The translations under genes and the position numbers were made by a program. 64,000 bases of DNA from Laccaria trichodermophora. Its lineage: Eukaryota; Basidiomycota; Agaricomycetes; Agaricales; Hydnangiaceae. The stretch's first letter is position 1, and each line of letters opens with the position of its first letter. Below, in pieces: positions 43,606-54,233 of the stretch. The stretch spans positions 682,001 to 746,000 of the forward strand of contig JACTVC010000004.1 in assembly GCA_018417955.1 (NCBI GenBank), given 5' to 3'. The notes below the pieces were generated by a model. The model was given only the letters and a program-made list of their open reading frames with translations. It was not told the origin of the DNA and ran no database searches.

Positions 43606-45144
43606 GTGTACTTTACACTCCCCCACACACTCCAGTCGGACTCCAGATGGACTCCACTGGACTCCATATGGACTCCATTCAGTCCAGGTGGAGTCTACCT
43701 CAAATAGAACCAAATGTATATTTTTTGGATCATCAAGCTGGAGTCCAGATGGAGTCTGCATAGACTCTGTCTGGACTCTCTCAAGGAATGTTGTGGAATT
43801 TTAACAAGTCAGACCTTCTCCCACCTCAAAATTCCATACAAAATTCATAGGTGAACAGATATTGTATTGATAACTGTATATATAACTATATAGAAACAAA
43901 ATTGAAGTATATTTAGTAACTAACTAAGTTAATTTGAATATATTCTATGTTACAGAGAGGGGAAGGAGTGGGGAGGAGGGATTGGTGATCAGGGAGGGAG
44001 GGGGGAGGGAAAGGGAGAGAAGAATGGAGGGGGGAGGGAAAAGGAGAAGGGAGAGAGGAATGGAGGGGGGAGGGAAAGGGAGAAGGGAAAGAGGGAGGGG
44101 TTGAGAGGAATGGAGGGGGACAGAGGAATGGAGGGGAAGGGAAAGGGAAAAGGGAGGGTGGAATGGAGGGAGAGTGGAAGGGAGAGAGAGGGGTGAGAGA
44201 GGAGTGGAGGGGGGAGAGAGGAATGGAAGGGGGAGGGAGTGGTGAGCAGTATGGGAGGGGGTGGTGAGTAATGAAGGGGGCAAGGAGTGGTGGTCCTTGG
44301 CCCTCGTCACATCCTGCATGGGTGTTGTGTTGTCGTCCCAGGGCGGCCGTTCGTCGTCATCGTTGCGTGTTGTTGTTGTCACATGACATGGTCGTTTTTG
44401 CATGTCGTTGTCGTTGCTGTCGTTGTCGCATGTCGTGGTCATCGTTGTGTGTCGTCGCTGTTGTTGTTGTTGTTGTTGTCACGTGTCGTTGGTGTTGCAT
44501 GTTGTCGTCGTCATTGTGTGTTGTCATCGCCGCGTGTTGTTGTTGTTGTGTGTCATCGTCGTCGTCCTCGCGTGTTGTCGTTCTCACGTGTCGTGGGTGG
44601 TGGTGGGTCGCCATTGCCATCCTGTCGTCGGCCTTGGTGGTGGTGGTGGGCTGTTGTTGGCATTGGTCGGGTGTGTTGTTGTTGCGTGGGGTTGCCATTG
44701 TCGTGACGTCGGTTTGTGCGAGGTGGGGTGGTTGGGTGTGTCGAACGAGGTTGGAGGTGGGAAGGTGGTGGTGGGAAGACAAAAGACGATGACGTGGCAA
44801 CAAAGCCAATGTGTTTGGCCTGCTTTCGGAACGTGCTGGGAGTGAGGGTATATGATGTGTAAAGATCATTCAAATAATAAAGCCTTCGTGGTGTAGCAGT
44901 TTATTGCAGCAGTAAAAGCAGCCCAAGTGATTGAGTGTTCAATTCCTGGTCATGGCATTCTTTTTTCTTTGTCTAATAATAACAATAATAAATAAACAGA
45001 AATTGTAAACTCCTGCTGGACTCCATCTGGAGTCTGGCTGGTTGACTGTGTTATGAGGTGGAGTCCATGCAGTCCAGATGGTGGACCTGGAGTCCAGCTG
45101 GATTCTAGACTAACATTTGGCTGGGTTGCCACCAAAGAAAAAAT
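43606..45144. mobile_element. Element B: KDZ-like non-autonomous element (right end interrupted)
   Basis: The left terminus gtgtactttacactcccccac at 43606 is followed by actccagatgg-type words (43625-43770), a purine-rich tract (43955-44290), a GTCG-rich core (44290-44780), a tRNA-like module, and a right array of ggagtccag words (45000-45115). The part 44730-45140 is nearly identical to 52640-53060 of element D. At 45144 another element end begins, so B's own right terminus is missing here. It interrupts the gag remnant on its left. Confidence 0.75.
44882..44957 (+). other. tRNA-like module in element B
   Basis: Starts GCCTTCGTGGTGTAGCAG (A-box-like GTGTAGCAGTTTATT) and has GTGTTCAATTCCTGG (B-box-like) about 55 nt later. 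Acceptor GCC/GGC pairing is possible. It is too degenerate for a functional tRNA but fits a pol III promoter or SINE head. The same module is in D, and a related one in E. Confidence 0.5.
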
Positions 45145-45383
45145 GTGTACTTTACACTCCCCCACATAGTCCAGTTGGACTCCAACTGGACTCCAGATGG
45201 ACTCCGGCTGTGTGATCCTGAAATACATATATGCAGCTGGAGTCCATCTGGACTCTGTATAGACTCTGTCTGGACTCCACCTGACTTCAGATGGACTACA
45301 CTCATTTTTGACTGTCTTATTCAAAAAAAAAAACATTGATTCCAATACTATATAATACATCCAATACTACATAATACATCACT
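45145..45383. mobile_element. Left terminus of a KDZ element next to its transposase gene
   Basis: The terminus gtgtactttacactccccc is followed by actccaactgg/actccagatgg words to about 45300 and an A-rich stretch, reaching the stop codon of the CxC5/6 KDZ gene at 45384. The preceding gaaaaaat (45137-45144) also occurs in the uninterrupted copy in element D (53055-53062, followed by actgg). This fits an 8-bp target of insertion into element B. The other end of this element is not found intact. Confidence 0.65.
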
Positions 45384-47700
45384 TTAGTCATCATCTTCCA
45401 CATCCCAATGTCCCTCTATAATAGTTTCTTCACTGTCATCATCCTCATCATCATTAATTTGAATGATTTGGTGAGGCTCTTCCTGCTGTCCTTGCTTTTG
45501 AATAACATGCTGAGTGTGATAGAAAGGCATGGTATGCAAAAACCAGTCAAAATTTCCAGTTTTCATTCATTTGAGAATGGACTCAAATCCTCCAAGCCAA
45601 GAATTCAATTGTTCACATGCCTAAAATTGAGTCAGTCAAATCAAATTAAAATTAATAGAAATGCATAATGCATACCTGTGTATTAAATGCCCGTTGAAGA
45701 TATGGTCAACCATTCTTATCATGAGCAACTTTGACAAGATTTGGAGCAGAACCATTCAATGGACCAGGGTTACACCATTTGCAGCACAAATAATCCAATG
45801 TGCGATGATTGATACAATGATAAGAGTCAACAATGAAACGTGTGGTTTTCTTCCATCTATCCCAGCTTTCATTTGCAATAGCTGTTCTAAGTACTCGACA
45901 AGCTTTATCAATGCAAATGTAGTGTGGTTGAGACTCCTCAGTAGGATATATTTTCTCTAACCAGTTAAGAATGTTGGTTGGAGACTCAGCTCTGTCAAAT
46001 TTAACCCATGCAATTACAACACCACATGGTGCTGTAATGGTTTCAACACAATAAAATCTGGCTGCTCCAAAATAATTGTGTTGTGGAATTATAACATCAT
46101 CATCAGCATCATGGGGCTGAACAGTTCAGCGGAGACCAGGCTCCCAAGCATTTCTTTCTTCTGGTCTTTGTAACATCCTTTTTACTCCAAGCAAGCTTGA
46201 ACGACTGTGGTCAAGTTTGTATTTCTTCCATTCTGCTTGGTGAGAGCGGCATGCCAGTGTATTTTCAACTCTATCTCGAGCACAGTCATGGATACGGCAT
46301 CTATTCCCATATTCTCTTTCATGTTCCTCACAAAATGCCCCCCCTCTTGTATTTTGTAAGTCTTTAATACATCCTTCTGCTGCACAGTGCTAAAAAGAAG
46401 TCAGCATCCAGTTTGTAGAAGGCCAAGTAAGTTTAATTACCTGAGGGCCCATCACAACACCATCCAAAATGATCATTGAACAATCAGCATCATCATCACT
46501 GACATCCATAGCATTGGGATCAGTATTATTGAGATTGTTTGCTCTCAATTGGGCTGCTTGTCTCTCTCTTGTAGTATCTTGTGCAGATAAATTTGCATAT
46601 TCTCCTGTTAAAACAGGTACAGTAGAATTTTCATCTGCTCCTATCACTGCTGCAGGATCTTCATTGGCCATAAAATTTGCAGTCTCTTTATATGGTTGAC
46701 AGCACTTAGAACATGAATGCCCTTTTCCTGGCTCTATTACCCCCCCCATTTCCTAATTTCTCAAATGCCTGCTGGGTAACTTCTTCAATGTTCAAGTTGT
46801 CAGGCAACTCCAAATTGTTGCTATTCACACTTGCAATTGTTCTGATTGATTCCTGAACAAAAGCCTGCCAAATATGACACCAGGTAACTTGGACCTTGGA
46901 GTCAGTAACTGAAGCACAATCATTCCAATGCTGTGTATACACAGAGGCTGATGCATGGAAATTATACATTCCACTGAGAACAGAGTGTGTAAAATTTCTG
47001 TCAACCCAAGTAGACTGTCCTATCTTTAGAAATCGTGCAGAATTTAGATAGCACTTGGTCCAAGAACCATGGTTATCTTTAAAGCGCTCATGATCTGCAT
47101 AATAGATAGCACCACATTGCATGCATTTGCCTGTCAGAACAGGAACATCATTATAAGGAATATTGTCTTTGATTAAGGTAACCAATGGGACATCTCTTGG
47201 TCTGGTTATTTGCAAAAGAGCTCTAGAAGCACACTGTTGATCAACACAAGTAATGCTATCAGGACAAATAGCATGAACAGCTTGAATTGCAATATAGGAA
47301 ACTGGCTGCAGTCTCTCTTTAAACTTTCCCTGATGGTCATATGGGGTAAGATTCAATAAGTTTGCAAATGCATCAAGTTTGGTAGACAATTTTGTGACTT
47401 GGTGATTTTGCTTTGGCCGATATTCTCCAGGACGAAGTACTGTTTTAATATCATCCTTCAATCGGTGCATTATAGCATGTGACAAAGAACGAATCCATCC
47501 AGAAGCTACAGTTTTATTTTCACCCTCAGCTGGATGCTGTTGGCAGGCATGTAGACTGAGCAATTCAGGATTTTCAGTCATTGTAAATAAGAGAAGAAGC
47601 ACTGTAGCCAATGATATATTTGGACCAAATGTTTGTTCTACAAATCCACTGAAAACTTTGAATGGCAGATTGGGAAATGGCTGTGTTTTTGGAGCTGCAG
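45384..47700 (-). pseudogene. KDZ transposase with CxC5/CxC6-type zinc clusters (broken)
   Basis: Minus strand. The N-terminal helical part (FVEQTFGPN, ATVLLLL) precedes a first cysteine cluster (ITCVDQQC ... GKCMQCGAIYY, about 47250-47090). Then comes a region with STWVDRNFTHSVL, a second cluster after an intron at 46390-46440 (HCAAEGC ... AFCEEH ... CRIHDC ... ACRSH), and an RNase H-like C-terminus with PCGVVIAW, ICIDKACRVL, VDSYHCINH and FNTQACEQLNSWLGG. This fits the CxC5/CxC6 proteins linked to KDZ transposons. Damage: a C8 run at 46740-46747 shifts the frame, and TGA codons occur near 46130 and 45705, both compatible with C-to-T change at CGA. The start is uncertain (Met at 47581 or further upstream). 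It is probably the former driver of the surrounding TIR family. Confidence 0.8.
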
Positions 47701-47729
47701 AGACCAAAGGCACAAAGGCAAGAATAATG

Positions 47730-47935
47730 ATAGCCTTGTCATAAATGAGAAAGCAGTTACAGTGGAAGTAAAGCCTTTCAAAAGAGATAATGAAGTGCAT
47801 ATGATGGTGAAACCAAGAGAGCCAAGAGACACTACAATTGTCATAAACAAGAAAGCAGTTATAGTGGAAGTAAAGGCTTTCAAAAGAGAGAATAAAGTGC
47901 ATATGATGGTGAAACCAAGAGAGCCAAGAGACACT
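47730..47935. repeat. 102-bp tandem duplication 5' of the KDZ gene
   Basis: Two units of 102 bp (about 47732-47833 and 47834-47935) differ at a handful of bases. Read on the plus strand, both stay open and give 34-residue hydrophilic units containing KAVTVEVK and VHMMVKPREPRDT. On the minus strand they read as hydrophobic repeats. Whether either is translated is unknown. Confidence 0.6.
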
Positions 47936-48062
47936 ACAAATCTGTAAAAAAAATGGAATACTGTTCAAAACTGAGCTACAAGTACAAAGAAAAAACATTA
48001 GTGACTTTGAACTGAAAATCAAGAAGAAAAAATCTACTACTTCAATTTCTTGTGAGACTTTG

Positions 48063-49828
48063 GAGGTCTTAGCAGTGCCCCCCCTATTCCTGCAGGAATC
48101 CGGTCATTCCGGTGGAATTCCGGTGGATTCCAGTGGAATGGAATTTAGCAGAAGGCCCTGCTAAATTATTCATTCCGGTGTTTTCCATTCCAGTGGAATT
48201 CCGGTGGATTCCGGAATTTACACCGGAATGTTCCCCGGAATGGTCTTCCCCGGAATGGGCAGGAATGGTGTTCCCCGGAGTGGGCAGGAATGGAAATCCT
48301 GTTTATTTTGTTTATTTGTTATGTATTATAGTTTATTTATTTTCGATGAATAACAAACAATGCTTGTTTGGCAAACAATGCTCACCAAACATACTCTCTC
48401 CTTCCACCACCACCACCACCACGCTCGTCACCACCGCCAACGCCACGCCATCGCCGTCACCCGTAGCCACCACCGCCCACGTCACTCGTCAATTACCCAT
48501 GGCCACGACGACCACCAAAATCAACCACAACACCATTCAACGACAACGCGGCGACGCCACGTCACGAAACAACGAGCACCAGAACCCACGAAAACACCCA
48601 ACGCCCACGAAAACAACGCCCCCGGACACAAAACAACACCCAACGGAGACAAAACAACGCCCACCACCCACGTACACCACCAGCGCCCACGAGAACCATA
48701 CCCCGCCCACGAAAACACCCCACCGCCCACCGAAAAACACGAGCGCCCACCGAAAAACATGCGCCGCCTACCGAAAAACACGCACCGCCCACACGACACA
48801 CGACGGCACCACGCCGCCTACCAAAACCACCACGTCCACACCAACGCCACCCACGACGACGCCCCCAATGGCAACCAGCGCCCACGACGACGGCGACGAC
48901 AACGCCCACGAATAACGCAAAAACACGGACACACGACGAAAACGCGAACACGCGACGACGACGACGAAATGCGACACAACGATGGGACGCCAACGTGGGA
49001 CGACGATGGAGGTCCCAGCCACACTCCCTCTCCCCTCCACCATTCCCTCTCTCCCTTCCTCCTTCCCCCTTTCCTCGTCCCTCCCCCTTGCTCCCTTCCC
49101 CCTTGCTCCACCATTCCCTCCCCCCTTTCCTCCCTCCCCCCTTTCCTCCCTCCCCCCTTTCCTCCCTCCCCCCTTTCCTCCCTCCCCCCTTTCCTCCCTC
49201 CCCCCTTTCCTCCCTCCCCCCTTTCCTCCCTCCCCCTTCCTTCCTTCCCTCTTTCTTGTCCTTCCCCCTTCCTCCCTCCCCTCCCTTGTTCTTCCCTCTT
49301 CCTTGTCCCTCCCAAAAATATAAATACACCCCCACCTTGTCCCTCCCCTACCCCCTCCCTTTAAGATAAACTGTGTAGTGTGTAGTAATACATTTCAAAT
49401 ACATTCCCACCTTGTCCCTCACCCCCTCCCTTTAAGATAAACTGTGTAGTGTGTGTAGTAATACATTTCAAATACATTACAACTCAATCTATGACTTCTA
49501 CATGTGAATTTTATAAGGAAATATGAGTGCCAAGTCATCAGGATAAGGGGAGTTGAAAAAAACTTACTCTGCTTGATTCCAGTCCTATTCCAGTGGAATT
49601 CCAGTGGAATGCTGTGGATTCCACTGGAATGACTCTATTCCTGCAGGATTCCCCTGGATTCCACTGGAATTCCTCTGGAATTCCACTGGAATGACTCTAT
49701 TCCTGCAGGATTCCCCTGGAATTCCACTGGAATGACCCCATTCCTGCAGGATTCCCCTGGAATTCCACTGGAATGACCCCATTCCTGCAGGATTCCTGCA
49801 GGAATAGGTGGGGCACTGTAAAGTACTG
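48063..49828. mobile_element. Element C: KDZ-like non-autonomous element
   Basis: 8-bp target duplication agactttg at 48055-48062 and 49829-49836, extendable to tgagactttg. The ends are inverted (gaggtcttagcagtgcccc left; cagtactttacagtgcccc reading inward from the right), followed by arrays of ggaattcc/ccagtgg/cctgcagg words (48085-48290 and 49575-49805). The interior has a CACC/CGAC-rich core (48400-49000) and a CT-rich tract with a repeated 16-bp unit (about 49080-49240). The long basic ORFs here are simple-sequence artefacts. Orientation is opposite to element B. Confidence 0.88.
49331..49480. repeat. 75-bp tandem duplication in element C
   Basis: Two consecutive 75-bp units, each containing cccaccttgtccct, ccctttaagataaactgtg and aatacatttcaaatacatt. 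They differ by small indels. The unit lies between the CT-rich tract and the right word array. Confidence 0.7.
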
Positions 49829-51250
49829 AGACTTTGACTGAGCCTTAACCTTTCCCTTGCCCTTTCCTTTTGAGGAACCATCTGGTTCTGGACTAGGAGT
49901 TGGACTATAATTTTTGTCCAAAGTCCCACCATTGTCCTGCCACTTCTTTATTTCCTCCATAGTAAAAGACAGCTGATCCCGAATACCCCAAAGACGCTCA
50001 GTATCAGATCGATGGACTTGATCTGGTGGACTATCCAACCAGTCCCTCATTTCAGGAAAGGCTGTTTCTTCGTCTGCAATTGCTCCAAAGGCTGGAACAT
50101 AGTTGGCATACCATGTTGACCTCCCAATGAAGACTTCAATTACCATCCATTCCGTAAAAGCAGGAATGTCAGATGGCCAACTTCCAGCTGCTACCATTTC
50201 TTTGGCCCATGCAAGAGCTGCAGTACATTCTAAATATCGTCCCCAGGCAAAGCGCAGGCCTGTAGCTGAACGATTTGTATAATTAGCATTGAGATTAAGC
50301 TCTTCAACAAGACGGCTTCTCAATGCTGGAGACAGTTTGTCTTTTCCAATGAACCAGTGACCTTGAGATGAACCTTGTTCGACAGTGGATGAAGAACGAC
50401 CAGCAGATGTGATATGAGAGCCTGCACGAGAGCCAGTGTGTGCAGATACAGAACGAGACCCAATGCTAGAACCAAGACGGCCTGTAAATCCAGGCAAAGA
50501 TACTGAGAGACTAGGATCAAATGTAGTCTAGAAACCAGACTTTTCATTAAAATAATTCAAAAAGAGTCTAATAAATGACTTACACCCAAAATGCGAATAA
50601 TCTTTCTGTTCTGCTCATCATCCAACCACTCTACATAGTCCTCATCCATTGGTTTGTGCTTCATGATTGATTCATAGTGTCCTTGGACACTCCAGCCCTC
50701 TTCTTCATATTTGAAGAGGCGATAGGCAGGTTCTATGTAGAGTGATTAATATATATTTACCAGAAAATTTATCAGACTCATGTCAAATAGGTGAATAGTC
50801 TCGGGATCCACGACCAATAACATCTTGAATGGTTTCACACTTTCTGATATCAGAGACATTGGTGATAAAAGAGGACTTGGTGATGTCAATATCGGGTGGT
50901 TTGAGGTTTGAGATGTAGAAGTGAATCTTTCCCTTGACTGGTTTCTGAGCTAGACCCTCTCTAAAAACATCCATCTCCTCCCAGACTTCAACAGCATCAC
51001 CAATGTTAATGGAATTGCCCAGAGCTTTTCCCCGGAAGACTCCACCAGTTGAATGTGATGAGCTGTATGCAGGAATTGTCCCTTTTGGTGGACTAGCCAT
51101 AACTGTATCTGTATTTGAGAAAGTTTAATACAATAGGATAAAACACAGATAGGTAAAGGGTACCTTCATGGTGTGTAGATGCTGCTTGACTTGGATTGCC
51201 ATCACGCTTGAGCTGCCACCCATGAAAATGTTCTAAACAGTTTACTTAGC

Positions 51251-51445
51251 ACCAAGTCATGGTAATATTACATGATATATAAATAAAAATAAAAACATCT
51301 TCACCCAGATGGATGAAGGACGGACACAAGTCCCTGACATCTCAACTATCAGGATGGGTGGTGGGTTACCTACCATCCCGACGTCGAGATGAGTTTTCAC
51401 AGTCAGGATAGTGGACCACTTATCCTGACTGTGATAAGACATGGT
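51251..51445. repeat. Junction with a 36-nt hairpin
   Basis: 51398-51433 is an inverted repeat: cacagtcaggata pairs with tatcctgactgtg around a gtgg/ccac centre. A minus-strand reading (51442-51257) is open through it but has no recognisable motif. It could hold the first exon of the accessory gene, or mark the missing left end of element D. Confidence 0.5.
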
Positions 51446-53158
51446 AGTGTTAACGCACCTGTGTTGTTGTTATCTGCATTACATTCGCTATCTACGTTAG
51501 CATTGGGCTTCCCCATGACTGTGTGCGTGGTGGGCACAGTATGCTGACGTGTGGCTACATTGGTACTGGTGTTGACGTTGGCAGGCATGGGGTCATGTTG
51601 ATTGTGTTAGCGTGCGCATCATGCTGATGTGTGGCGGCATTGGTACTGGCGTTGGTGGGCATGGCTTGCTGACGTGTGGCGGCGGCGTTGGTGCTCGGGG
51701 TGTTGGTACTGACGTGGGCACGCTTGGTGTATGGACAGGTGGCACTCCCGGTGTTGATGTGCTGCTCGTCGTGCTGTTTGTTGTGCTGTTTGTCATGCTG
51801 TTTGTCATGCTGGATGTTGTTGTTGTTGTTGTGCTGGTTGTTGTTGTTGTTGTTGTGCTGGTTGTTGTTGTTGTTGTGCTGGTTGTCGTCATCGTCGTCG
51901 TGCTGGGTGTCTGCGGGTTGTTCGTCTTTGTTGGGTCTGTTCACGTCATCGCTGTTCGTATCTTGGAGGGGGTGGTTGTCGTCGTTGGTTTCATTGGGGC
52001 CACCACGTGGTTTGGCAGCCTGGTGGCGTTGGGTAGTGGAAGCGGGCATGGGCTGAGCAGGGGTTGAGTCATCGGCTGGTGTGGGTTGTTGTCCAGAGGT
52101 GGGATCGGTGCGGCGAAGGGATCGACGTGGGGGTGCGACACTGATGCCGCTGGCAGACAACACGCACTCAGCACTAGAATAGAAATAAAAAATGAAAAAA
52201 GGACGAGGGGAGGGGATACGTATGGGGTTTGCTTTGACCTGGGTGGCGATGCGAGCACCACATCTTCTCGATTGCAGTCCTGGGCGGTTTTCCTGTAGAA
52301 ATCATCAGTTGCGAGGAATTGGGGGAAGGATCGCACCTGATCGATGGCAATCATCATCGACGATTGCCATCGATTACGGGCGTACGCACCTTTGGGCAGG
52401 TGCCTTTGCCCACCCTCGCTTTCCCCCCTTTCCTGCCCTTCCTTTGGTCTCTGTGGCCTGCTCCTCGTCGGCCCACTGGTCGGAATCTTCTTGTTTGTCA
52501 TGGTTGTTGTTGTTCTGGCCGTGTCGGCTGCGTTTGACTGGTTGCTCGTCAGCGTTTGACGCTTCCTCAACTTCGCTGGCGTGGTCTTCTTTTTTGCCAT
52601 ACGTGCGTGGTGGTGGGTGGAAACAAGCTGCGGTCGTTGGGTGTGTCGAACGAGGTTGGATGTGGAGGGAAGGTGGTGGTGGGAAGATGAAAGATGACGA
52701 CATGGCAACAAAGCCAACGTGTTTGGCCTGCTTTCGGAACGTGCCAGGAGTGAGGGTATATGATGTGTAAAGATTGTTCAGATAATAAAGCCTTCGTGGT
52801 GTAGTGGTTTATTGCGGCAGTAAAAGCTGCCCAAGTGATCGAGTGTTCAATTCCCAGTCATGGCATTCTTTTTTCTTTGTCTAATAATAACAATAATAAA
52901 TAAACAGAAATTGTAAACTCCTGCTGGACTCCATCTGGAGTCTGGCTGGTTGACTGTGTTATGAGGTGGAGTCCATGCAGTCCAGATGGTGGACCTGGAG
53001 TCCAGCTGGAGTCCAGGTGGATTCTAGACTAACATTTGGCTGGGTTGCCACCAAAGAAGAAATTAGAAAAAATACTGGATGAACAGCAGTAATCCATCTG
53101 GAGTCTGCCAGAGTCCATCTGGAGTCCAACTGGAATATGTGGGGAGTGTAAAGTCCTC
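51446..53158. mobile_element. Element D: KDZ-like non-autonomous element (left end not found)
   Basis: The GTTG/GTCG-rich core (51460-52070), a mixed part, and a right portion 52640-53060 nearly identical to element B (44730-45140) contain the same tRNA-like module. The right word array (ggagtccag, ccatctggagtcc) ends at the terminus ggggagtgtaaagtcctc, 53158. No matching left terminus occurs before 51446, so the left end is lost or recombined. It abuts the KDZ-associated ORF that starts 10 bp later. Confidence 0.65.
52790..52865 (+). other. tRNA-like module in element D
   Basis: Same as the element-B module but closer to a tRNA: GTGTAGTGGTTTATT (A-box-like), a GGCAG/CTGCC stem where an anticodon arm would be (6-nt loop), and GTGTTCAATTCC (B-box-like). 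It lies between core and right word array, as in B. Confidence 0.55.
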
Positions 53159-53167
53159 TACCGCGAC

Positions 53168-54034
53168 ATGGTTGGCCATTCGAGCACATCATGCTTACAT
53201 GCTCGGCACTGGGACATTGCTCCCCCCATCACCTCCCAACAGTGGTGCAACTTTCTCATCAAAATTTCTCCCTTCTTGCACCCTGAAAGTATCGATGTTG
53301 TGGCACAGCTTGATGAACCCACGTCTTCCACTCCCCCACCACAACCCGACGGGAAGGGGAAGCAGAGTGGCAAGGGGCCAGGCAAATCTCACACCAAAAA
53401 ATCGAACTCTTATCTGGATCAAATCCCGCTTAAACATGGCCAGGTTGATAGGGTGGTTTTCTACGACACGACGATTCAACTGGGTACCGCGGCGGAGCTG
53501 GAGAATGCATTGACACTGGAAATCACACAGGAGGTACTCTGGGAACTCTCTCACATGAGCTTCTGCTTCGAGCTTGTGAGTCTCGATGCCATCGCTGCCA
53601 CTGCGATGTACCAAGCTCGTGAAGATTTAACCCAGGAGAAGGCAGCGGCTGCCCATGTCCAGGAGATTCTTCAGGTATTTCCCATGTCTGGTGAGGTGGT
53701 GGGACCTTTCATAATCAATGAGATCCTGAATCGCGATCTAGGGTTGATGGCAGCAGATCTGAACAAACGCAACCATTATCTTATGGCACTGGGGCATTTG
53801 ATGTCTTCGTGGAAGGGTTGCCCAGATTCTATCACCAAAGCAAGGTCGGGCCCCTTGGTAAATCAAGTGCGTCGTCTGGAGGAGGCTTGTGCATGGTTCT
53901 ATTGCCAGAGTTTCTTTGACAATTTTGGCCGTGCACCTGTCATACCCTGGCGTCTTCCATCTCGTTCTCTTGCACGTTCCCAGCCTGTTACCTTCACGGA
54001 CTCTGTGGCTTCCATGCCACCTCGATCATCATAA
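53168..54034 (+). CDS. KDZ-associated hypothetical protein (5' end possibly cut)
   Basis: A single 288-codon frame from the ATG at 53168. It has a Gly/Lys-rich linker (GKGKQSGKGPGK) near residue 60, then a helical part with LDQIPLKHGQVDRVVFYDTT, LWELSHMSFCFELVSLDA, LGLMAADLNKRNHYLMAL and VRRLEEACAWFYCQSFFDN. I recall similar proteins of unknown function near agaric KDZ transposases, but name no domain. The right end of element D lies only 10 bp upstream, so the original N-terminus or promoter may be missing. No intron is needed. Confidence 0.55.
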   Translation: MVGHSSTSCLHARHWDIAPPITSQQWCNFLIKISPFLHPESIDVVAQLDEPTSSTPPPQPDGKGKQSGKGPGKSHTKKSNSYLDQIPLKHGQVDRVVFYDTTIQLGTAAELENALTLEITQEVLWELSHMSFCFELVSLDAIAATAMYQAREDLTQEKAAAAHVQEILQVFPMSGEVVGPFIINEILNRDLGLMAADLNKRNHYLMALGHLMSSWKGCPDSITKARSGPLVNQVRRLEEACAWFYCQSFFDNFGRAPVIPWRLPSRSLARSQPVTFTDSVASMPPRSS

Positions 54035-54233
54035 TTTTTTTGAACAATCTTAGCACACTGACTTCTTTGCATCATGTTGCCTCGTTTTTTTCTTGTCATT
54101 GGCACATGATGTATTAATATATCTTCTTTGGGACTCTGTTTGCTTCCGTGCATTTGGGGGTTTGATGGGAACTTGGTAAGGCACTTTTGTCTTCTTTCCC
54201 CTCACCTTTGTGCTTGGTGCTTTGCAACACTTG

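Larger units (their letters stand above)
48037..51250 (-). pseudogene. KDZ-associated accessory gene of unknown function, split by element C
   Basis: Minus strand exons: HFHGWQLKRDG (about 51220), then a 51100-50790 exon with WEEMDVFREGL and KGKIHFYISNLKPPDI, then 50733-50584 with GWSVQGHYESIM and MDEDYVEWLDDEQNRKI, then about 50520-49837 with GKDKLSPALRSRL, VIEVFIGRSTWYANYVPAFG and a GKGKGKVK tail. A 1-bp frameshift seems present after GRGSRD (about 50810). Removing element C and one target copy joins the tail KAQSKS to HKKLK and a TAG at 48037-48039, so the gene's last codons lie left of the element. It precedes the KDZ gene in the same orientation, suggesting both belonged to one transposon. 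No known domain recognised. Confidence 0.6.

Noticed and set aside
44882..44957. Functional tRNA gene
   Set aside because: A- and B-box-like motifs are present but stems pair poorly and the module recurs inside transposons. Described as tRNA-like only.
46182..46385. Independent small minus-strand ORF
   Set aside because: Out-of-frame shadow of the second cysteine cluster of the KDZ gene; the in-frame reading has the C/H ligands.
49080..49240. CRISPR-like array
   Set aside because: Repeats are a continuous 16-bp CT-rich satellite without spacers, in a eukaryotic transposon.
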